A DNA stretch of 64,000 nucleotides from the NCBI RefSeq assembly GCF_016862195.1, contig NZ_BOMM01000052.1:165316-229315 (forward strand), written 5' to 3'. The position numbers were made by a program, and so were the translations under genes. The notes under the pieces were generated by a model. It was given only the letters and a program-made list of their open reading frames with translations. It had not been told where the DNA came from and did not search any database. The stretch is from Paractinoplanes ferrugineus. GTDB taxonomy: Bacteria > Actinomycetota > Actinomycetes > Mycobacteriales > Micromonosporaceae. Every line of letters starts with the position of its first letter. Position 1 is the stretch's first letter. Below, in pieces: positions 58,305-64,000 of the stretch.

Positions 58305-58453
58305 TACGGGTCTTCCGGCGCATCATTACGGTCGGCGGCCTCTTGCGCCCGGTCGTCAAAGCCGCTGGTCGCGGTCGGCGAGTCGGGGTCGCGGTCAGCG
58401 GCAGCGCTGATGCGGTCGGCGGCCTGTTGATCCATCGGTTCAGGTCGGGCCAT
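58268..58453 (-). CDS. Small acidic protein with DYDDYD tail
   Basis: A 61-residue protein: PMDQQAADRISAAADRDPDSPTA then GFDDRAQEAADRND and an acidic tail YDYDDYDDYDTE. The first part resembles the seed-maturation-protein-like repeat found in small actinomycete proteins. The tail comes from the repeated codon unit GAC TAC GAC, read on the minus strand. The plus-strand Val-rich frame across it is a shadow. Confidence 0.65.
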   Translation of the reverse strand: MARPEPMDQQAADRISAAADRDPDSPTATSGFDDRAQEAADRNDAPEDPYDYDDYDDYDTE

Positions 58454-59310
58454 GACGGTTTCCTCGTCGGCTCGTGCCCTCGGTTACGCCTGGGGCTACT
58501 CGCCCCCGAACCGCACCCTGCGGTCGGGAGGTCCGATCCCGGGGGCTACGTCGGTGCCAGGCCCGCACGGTGCGGGCTGCCCAAGGTGGTCACCGCGCGC
58601 GACGTGCCCGGCGGGATCAGCCGGAGGTTCTCACCCCGCGTACCCGGCTATGGAATGCCGGTCCCATCTATGTGCTCCACGGTACGCCGACTGTCGTTGC
58701 GGTTCTTGACATTGGTGCTTCCAGCTCATCGGCTGCGGCGTCTACTCGCCGACCCTGGCTTGCCAGCGGACCACCCATCGATGCTGGCGCCATGGGGCTT
58801 TGCCATGCCACCGGCGGCCCGGCCGGTACTGGCGGGCGTGGGCGTGCTCGTCGCCGGACTTCTCTTCGGTACCGGCGCAGCGCTCGGTGAGCTGACCGTA
58901 CGCCATCTGCACCGCCAGCTAATGCTTCGTTGACAGCGCTCCGCGTCCGGGAACCGTGCCCGCGGTCCCCGGCCAACTAAAGATGCGCGAAAAACCGCTG
59001 ACATGATCGAATCCTTCGGTGCATTTGGGCAGGTCAATCACACTCTAAAATGCACGCGCCCGGTCGGATGATCCGCTTCTCCAACGGGCGCACCGCGCCC
59101 GCACCGGCCATCGAATTAGCACGTCCGTTCCACAGGAGAGCGGTGTCCTGCCGTGATCTTGGAACCACTTGCATCGTCTCGCAGGCTCCCTGAACTGCAG
59201 TTTCGGAGATCGCAGTAACTCGCTGGGATAGAACATGTGTACGCAGGCACATTTTTGTCGTACCCACCTGCCAAACTCCTGCCCGAATCAGAAGCGCCCT
59301 GGGGAGGATC
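58454..59310. other. 857-base region without an intact gene, upstream of Wadjet operon
   Basis: Competing frames with moderately gene-like stretches occur: one encodes a hydrophobic segment (VLAGVGVLVAGLLFGTGAAL, 58830-58890), another reads WNAGPIYVLHGTPTVVAVLD (about 58650-58710). Neither has a convincing start or length, so decayed genes are likely. The last 250 bases are AT-richer than average and probably contain the jetA promoter; GGGGAGGATC precedes its ATG. Confidence 0.5.
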
Positions 59311-60825
59311 ATGAATGCGGACTGGTGGCGGGGCATCGAGCCGGATATGTGGAGGTTTGCCGGGGAGCCTCGTGGTGACGCCCGCGAGGACTACGCGGCT
59401 GTTCTGTCTGCGTTGCTCCGGCTCAGCGGCACCTCTGCGATGTCCACCATGCAGGACATCGCGGCGCAGATGGCCGATGAGGGCTATCGGGAGCCGATGA
59501 CCTCGGAGCTTCTCCGTGACCGCCTGGACGAGCTGGTTCAGATGCGGCTTGTTCTGGTGTTTCTGAGTCCCACGGCCGCGCGAGAGGAATTACGGGACGG
59601 CAACCGCAGACAGGAGGCATGGTCACTCAGTAAAACGGGCCGCATTATCGTACGGTCGGTCCGGGATGCAATTATTGACCTTAATCGTGTGCTCGCCCTG
59701 CCGCCGCGTTTGATCGATTCTATCCAAGAGACGTTGCGTCAGCTGCTCCTGCACTTTCACGACGAGCCGATGCGGCTGGCATTGGATGTTGCGGCGGTGC
59801 GGTCGCATGTCGCGCAGCTTCTTAATGCTGCTGGTGACTACTACGAGGCGACTCGCATGCTAAACCAGCACGACGTGACTGACGATGAGGTGTTCGGCGA
59901 AAGCCGGCGCCGAATTATGACGGTGCTGCGGCAATTCGTTCAGCACACGCAAGCAGCGCTGATCCCTCTACGGCGAAGTTTGGACGACGTCCGCCTGACG
60001 GGGTACGACGTCATTGCCGAGGCCGCCGCTCCGGGCGCCGGCGCCGTGTTCGCCGACACCACGGCCTGGGTCGATGACGCAGTGACGCAGTTAGAAAGTC
60101 TGGACGCATGGTTCGTGCAGGGCGGCAACATCGACAAGATCATCGACTCGGCGAACTTCGCCATCGACGCCCTGCTGTCTGCCATCATGCGTCGCTACCA
60201 TGCCGCCCACCGCGCAAGTGATCTCGCTGCGGACTTCCGGCAGCTGGCCTACATGATCCATGCTCAGGAGAACGACTCCGACGCGTATGCGGTATTCGCC
60301 GCGGCGACGGGGCTGTGGGCCGCTCAGCATCCCCGAGGAATCAGCGACGAGGACGACGTGCGTCCGGCGGAATGGTCCGAGCAGACACTCGGCATCGCCA
60401 CACATGTCGTGCTCGGCCGTCGGCCGGCCACGGTGACCCCGGGCCCGCGCGCCGCCCGGCAGCTGGAGAATCTCGCCCTCAAACGAGAGGCCGAGGAACA
60501 GGCGGCCCTGGCAGAAATGGCGCGCTGGGCCGACTTGTCTGCCGGCTTGGTGACCCCGGGGATCGTAAACCTAGATTTTTTCACCGGCGTCGACGACGAG
60601 CACCTCGAGATCCTGGTCGAGCTGATCGAAGAGGCGATGGACAGTTTCGATCCCGATCTTGGGTACGGCGAGGCGTTGACTTTGCGATGCCGGCTTCGGC
60701 TGGCCCCGGGCCAGCCTGGCGTGGTGCACCGCGTGCGTGCGGGTGATGGCTTCCTCACAGCGCCCGACGTCCTGATCGAGATCTCACAGATCGACCATCA
60801 GCCCATGCTGGCAGGCACGCGATGA
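59311..60825 (+). CDS. jetA: Wadjet type III JetA-like protein (DUF2397)
   Basis: A 504-residue helical protein. Winged-helix-like start (YAAVLSALLRLSGTSAM), LRDRLDELVQMRLV, EAWSLSKTGR, and DFRQLAYMIHAQENDSDAYAVFAAATGLWAAQHPRG match the TIGR02677/DUF2397 family, the kleisin-like JetA of type III Wadjet. Wadjet complexes are SMC-like condensins that recognise and cleave small circular plasmids. The stop overlaps jetB by four bases. Family recognition is by pattern and operon order. Confidence 0.82.
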   Translation: MNADWWRGIEPDMWRFAGEPRGDAREDYAAVLSALLRLSGTSAMSTMQDIAAQMADEGYREPMTSELLRDRLDELVQMRLVLVFLSPTAAREELRDGNRRQEAWSLSKTGRIIVRSVRDAIIDLNRVLALPPRLIDSIQETLRQLLLHFHDEPMRLALDVAAVRSHVAQLLNAAGDYYEATRMLNQHDVTDDEVFGESRRRIMTVLRQFVQHTQAALIPLRRSLDDVRLTGYDVIAEAAAPGAGAVFADTTAWVDDAVTQLESLDAWFVQGGNIDKIIDSANFAIDALLSAIMRRYHAAHRASDLAADFRQLAYMIHAQENDSDAYAVFAAATGLWAAQHPRGISDEDDVRPAEWSEQTLGIATHVVLGRRPATVTPGPRAARQLENLALKREAEEQAALAEMARWADLSAGLVTPGIVNLDFFTGVDDEHLEILVELIEEAMDSFDPDLGYGEALTLRCRLRLAPGQPGVVHRVRAGDGFLTAPDVLIEISQIDHQPMLAGTR

Positions 60826-62123
60826 ACGACTTGGATACCGCGTTCGACCTGCCCGAAGATCTCCAAAGCAGCGAGCTGACGCCCATCATCTCGGCCCTTC
60901 TGAAGGAGCCGCTGCTGACCGAGGAGTCGAGGCCGGACATCTACCGGCTGGCTCGGCACCGCGACAAGGAGCTGCTTGGCTGGTTCCAGAGCAACGCGGG
61001 GTGGCACGTCAAGACATCGGAATTTGGGCGCTTCATCAGGCTGTTCAAACGCCGGCAGGCACCACCGCGTGACCGCTGCGTGCTCGCCGGTCCCGGTGGT
61101 GGCCCGTCATCGCCGCTGGTCCTGGTGTTGCTCAGTTTGATCGGAGAACAGTTGTGGCGGCGACCTATGGCCACTTACGGCGACCTGCAACGCGAAGTCA
61201 TTCGAGTGTGCGCCGGCGAGTCAGCGCGAGACGCCCTGCCCGCCTTCAAAGTCGTCGCCGAAGCCGGCGAGACGAAGGCTCGCGCCGACCAGCACCGGCG
61301 AGCGTTCGTCGAAGCGCTGGAGCTCCTGCGGCATTGGCATGTGATCAGCACCGATCGACCCTTGACGGCCGGCGAACATGACGCCAGCAATGACGTAGTG
61401 ATCACTTGCGACCCGGAACGGCTGAACGACTTCCTCGCGGTAACAGCCCTCTCCCAGATGCCTATCGACCTCGATCAGCCGAAGACCCACGTCGCCGTGC
61501 TCAGCCAGGACCAGCAAGACCTGCCTGAGCACGCCTCCGAGAGCCAGCAGGACTTGCAGCGGCGCCACCGGGCGCTGCGGGCCGTACTCGACGACGCCGC
61601 CGTAACGCTCAACCACGAAGGCCCAGCGGCCCGCTATCTCTCCACGTCGGGTGGACGACGGCAGGCCCTGCAGACCGCGATGGTGGCCGGACTCAACTGC
61701 TTCGTACGGCGCAATGTCTGGCTCACCTGCGACGCTGATCAAGCCACGACGGATCTGGAATTCCCGCACACTCAGTCCATCCGAGGACAGGCGGCACTCC
61801 TGATCGTGCACTGGCTCCGGGCCAACAGGCCCGAAAGCGTTCAAATTGAGCAATGCGTAGCCGTCATCGAACAAGCGATGTCCGCTCACAGTGACTGGGC
61901 GAGAAGCCACCGCACCGCCGGCTCGATCCAAGCCCTGACCAAGGACGCGCTGGTCACTCTGGAACGGGCCGGTGTTCTCGCTCGCCGAGCCGACAATCCC
62001 GCCGAGTGGGTTCCCACCGGCGCTCATTTCTACTGGCAGGTCCGCCCCAGCAACCCTGAACGACAAGCAGCGACACCCCCCATCGCGGACGACCTTTTCA
62101 TACAGGACGGTAGCCATGACTGA
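60822..62123 (+). CDS. jetB: Wadjet type III JetB-like protein (DUF2398)
   Basis: A 433-residue protein: LLKEPLLTEESRPDIYRLARHRDKELLGWFQSNAGWHV, RFIRLFKRRQAP, and LVLLSLIGEQLWRRPMATYGDLQREV correspond to the TIGR02678/DUF2398 family. JetB is the KITE-like partner that bridges JetA to the SMC-like JetC. ATGA overlap with jetA and eight-base overlap with jetC show tight coupling. Confidence 0.83.
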   Translation: MNDLDTAFDLPEDLQSSELTPIISALLKEPLLTEESRPDIYRLARHRDKELLGWFQSNAGWHVKTSEFGRFIRLFKRRQAPPRDRCVLAGPGGGPSSPLVLVLLSLIGEQLWRRPMATYGDLQREVIRVCAGESARDALPAFKVVAEAGETKARADQHRRAFVEALELLRHWHVISTDRPLTAGEHDASNDVVITCDPERLNDFLAVTALSQMPIDLDQPKTHVAVLSQDQQDLPEHASESQQDLQRRHRALRAVLDDAAVTLNHEGPAARYLSTSGGRRQALQTAMVAGLNCFVRRNVWLTCDADQATTDLEFPHTQSIRGQAALLIVHWLRANRPESVQIEQCVAVIEQAMSAHSDWARSHRTAGSIQALTKDALVTLERAGVLARRADNPAEWVPTGAHFYWQVRPSNPERQAATPPIADDLFIQDGSHD

Positions 62124-64000
62124 CCAGCTCAAGCCGCCCACAGAGGTCACCTTGTTCGATGGACTCAACACCGCTCGCCCACTGAACGTCGACGCCGAAC
62201 CAGGCGCGACCGGCCGCTGGCAGCCGGTCCGGGCCGGAGTGGTGAACTCCTGGGCATGGATCGACGAACAATTTCTGTTCCGCGACGGCTGGACAGCCCT
62301 CGTCGGCCCTAACGGATCCGGCAAGTCGCTCACCAGCGGCGGTTGGGTTCCGACCATGCTCGACGGCGATGTGCGCCCGGCCGCATTGTCCATGTCACAG
62401 CGCGCCAGTGGGACCCTGGCCGATCGCCATCACAACCGCAACCCGGATCGCGAGAAGACGGGTCTCTGGTGGCTGGAGTTCGGCCTTCGCGGCACCGACG
62501 AGGTAACGCAGTGGCTCACGCTCGGCTTGTGGATCAGATGGCGCGGCGCTAACGCCGACCGACTGGAACAGGCATGGTTCATCGCGCCCGCTCGTGTCGG
62601 CAGCGAGCTCATTCTTCAACGTGACTCCGTACCGGCCGACATCGACGGACTCACCGAGCAGCTCACCGCACTCAACGGGCAGCTGTTCACCTCGCACGAT
62701 CGTCTCCTGAAAGCCGCCAACCGGCAGCACACCAGCGTTCAAGACGACTCGGCCTATGCCGAGGCCGTGCGGGCGAAGCTATTCCCCATGATCGACGGCG
62801 ATCAGATGGACGCGATGACCAGTGTGCTGCGGGCGCTACGCAGCGTGCGCGTCAACGACCGGATGACGGCGAACGAGATGCACAGCACGCTGACATCTGC
62901 ACTGCCAGCCCTTCCATCGCAATACACCGGGCTGCTGGCCAACAACCTCGGTCAGCTCGAGGACCTGCAAGGCAAGCTCGACAAAGCTGGTCACGAACGC
63001 GACCTGCTGGTTCGGCTCGCCCGCTTGTACGTCCGCTATGCCGACAACGCCGCAGCCGTCATCGCTCACGCCGTATTGGCTGCTGCTGCCGAGGTCCAAC
63101 GAGCCGAAAAAGCGGCCGCCGACCTGGAACGCGAAACCGGTGAGGAAAAGCGCCGACAAACCGCGGCGGACGAGGCACACCGCGAGGCCGAGCAAGAACT
63201 GGCGAAGCTTCGCATCAGCGCCGAGGTACTCAAAAACCGAACGCAAGGTCATCCGGGCGCACACCTGCCGGCGATGACCGGAATGGTCAAAGCCGCCCAG
63301 GAGACAGCAAGACTCGCCGCCTCCCATGCAGATCAGCGGCTTCAAGAGTCTGGTCGCGCCCGAAAGGAGCAAGACGAGGCCACTGAGGCTTTCACGACGA
63401 ACGCCCGGCACGTGTCGACGCTTGCCAACAAGACACGCGAGCACGCCCAGGTGGTCAAGGCCGAGGCCTTCTGTGAACCCATACGACAAGTAACCAGCCT
63501 GCTGACCGCAGGGCTCGATCAGGATGCGCACCTTGAAGCAAACGGCATTCCCGCTGCGGCCGAGGCGGTGTCCACCTGGGTCCACCAGCGAGAAACCACG
63601 ATACACAAGATCCACGCAGCGAACTCCGAGGTCGAGGCCCGGCAACGCGCACAAGACCAGGCTGAAGGCAGACACCACACGGCCGCGACAGAACTCAGCG
63701 ACGCTCAACAGCAGGTCGAGGCAGACCAGCAACTCGTCGACACGCAAGACGCCGACGCCCAGCGAACGCTGGAAGAGTTCAACACTGGGCACGGCGCCGT
63801 GCTGGGCCGCGTCCCGATGGCCCTGCTGGCCTCGATACCGCTGAACCCCGGCGAGATCAGTCGATGGGCAGATCAAGCATTCAACACAGCCATCGGCGAG
63901 ATCAACCTCGCAAAAGTCGAAGCCGACGCAGCAGCAGCTACTCGGCGAGCAGACAAGGCAGCACAACTGCTCACGGCCGCCGAGGCCGACGCGACCCGAG
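62116..64000 (+). CDS. jetC: Wadjet type III JetC-like SMC ATPase (right-truncated)
   Basis: The frame is open from the ATG at 62116 to the window edge (over 628 residues). RWQPVRAGVVNSWAWIDEQFLF, Walker A LVGPNGSGKSL (62-72) and LDGDVRPAALSM match the TIGR02680 SMC-like ATPase. From about residue 290 on, long heptad-rich coiled coil begins (ERDLLVRLARLYVRY..., ERETGEEKRRQTAADEAHRE). The Walker B/signature end and JetD, the plasmid-cleaving nuclease, must lie beyond the window. Confidence 0.88.
   Translation, partial: MTDQLKPPTEVTLFDGLNTARPLNVDAEPGATGRWQPVRAGVVNSWAWIDEQFLFRDGWTALVGPNGSGKSLTSGGWVPTMLDGDVRPAALSMSQRASGTLADRHHNRNPDREKTGLWWLEFGLRGTDEVTQWLTLGLWIRWRGANADRLEQAWFIAPARVGSELILQRDSVPADIDGLTEQLTALNGQLFTSHDRLLKAANRQHTSVQDDSAYAEAVRAKLFPMIDGDQMDAMTSVLRALRSVRVNDRMTANEMHSTLTSALPALPSQYTGLLANNLGQLEDLQGKLDKAGHERDLLVRLARLYVRYADNAAAVIAHAVLAAAAEVQRAEKAAADLERETGEEKRRQTAADEAHREAEQELAKLRISAEVLKNRTQGHPGAHLPAMTGMVKAAQETARLAASHADQRLQESGRARKEQDEATEAFTTNARHVSTLANKTREHAQVVKAEAFCEPIRQVTSLLTAGLDQDAHLEANGIPAAAEAVSTWVHQRETTIHKIHAANSEVEARQRAQDQAEGRHHTAATELSDAQQQVEADQQLVDTQDADAQRTLEEFNTGHGAVLGRVPMALLASIPLNPGEISRWADQAFNTAIGEINLAKVEADAAAATRRADKAAQLLTAAEADATR

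Noticed and set aside
58241..58933. Plus-strand frame with a run of ten Val residues
   Set aside because: It is the shadow of the microsatellite coding for the acidic DYD tail on the other strand.
1..64000. CRISPR arrays, rRNA or complete tRNA genes, prophage structural genes
   Set aside because: No spaced repeats, tRNA cloverleaf or phage capsid/tail gene could be recognised.

Overview
This is a high-GC window with GTG starts, many 1-8 base stop/start overlaps and families typical of filamentous actinomycetes (XRE regulators with a TPR-like C-terminal half, a mycothiol-type DsbA reductase homologue, a type III Wadjet operon). I would place it in or near Micromonosporaceae or Streptomycetaceae; the genus cannot be read from the sequence. 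Almost the whole window looks accessory: paralogous regulators, one insertion sequence, several broken genes, and repeated small-molecule enzyme families (three Nudix proteins, four phosphotransferases, three nitrilase-fold proteins, three thymidylate-kinase-like proteins, two isoaspartyl-methyltransferase-like proteins, two DUF218 proteins).

Layout. 0-10 kb: the end of an XRE regulator, a flavoprotein, an IS5-type element inserted at the ribosome binding site of an asparaginase gene, a HAD hydrolase, an alpha/beta hydrolase, a 2H phosphoesterase and three related XRE-TPR regulators. 10-16 kb (operon A): PfkB-like kinase, dTMP-kinase-like protein, FAD oxidoreductase, EndoIII-type HhH glycosylase, a TGT/DpdA-like transglycosylase and a small pterin-synthase-fold protein. 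16-19 kb: GalU-like nucleotidyltransferase and UDP-sugar dehydrogenase. 19-29.7 kb (operon B): FolE, QueD, QueE, a phosphoribosyltransferase, a methyltransferase, a radical SAM enzyme, a DegT aminotransferase, a small acidic protein, two dTMP-kinase-like proteins, a HAD phosphatase, a divergent PurC paralogue, a DEDDh exonuclease and a DsbA-like protein. 30-46 kb: Nudix proteins, ABC exporter, FxLD-type methyltransferase, MazG-like, MFS, phosphotransferases, GNAT, ASCH, nitrilase, DUF218, nucleotidyltransferase and a stand-alone TSCPD domain. 46-52 kb: decayed regulators, a purC remnant, intact purD and small kinases. 52-58 kb: two nitrilase-fold proteins (one lacking its catalytic Lys and Cys), a creatininase-family amidohydrolase and a deaminase. 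59.3 kb to the end: type III Wadjet jetA, jetB and the start of jetC.

The main observation is operon B. It encodes GTP to 7-carboxy-7-deazaguanine (CDG) synthesis (FolE, QueD, QueE), but no QueC is visible anywhere in the window. QueE is instead followed by an overlapping PRPP-binding phosphoribosyltransferase, and further on by a PurC-like enzyme whose normal chemistry is amide formation on a heteroaryl carboxylate ribotide. The simplest reading is a CDG-ribotide pathway leading to an unrecognised 7-deazapurine nucleoside, possibly amidated and possibly carrying a modified sugar (GalU, UDP-sugar dehydrogenase, aminotransferase, methyltransferase, radical SAM). Operons A and B start with the same roughly 230-base promoter/leader block (three ATTCCC iterons, a perfect ACTGTG-N6-CACAGT inverted repeat, a conserved leader and conserved first codons). 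This ties the TGT-like transglycosylase and HhH glycosylase of operon A to the deazaguanine pathway, as modification enzymes or as self-protection. All functions are inferred by reading motifs; no database search was run.
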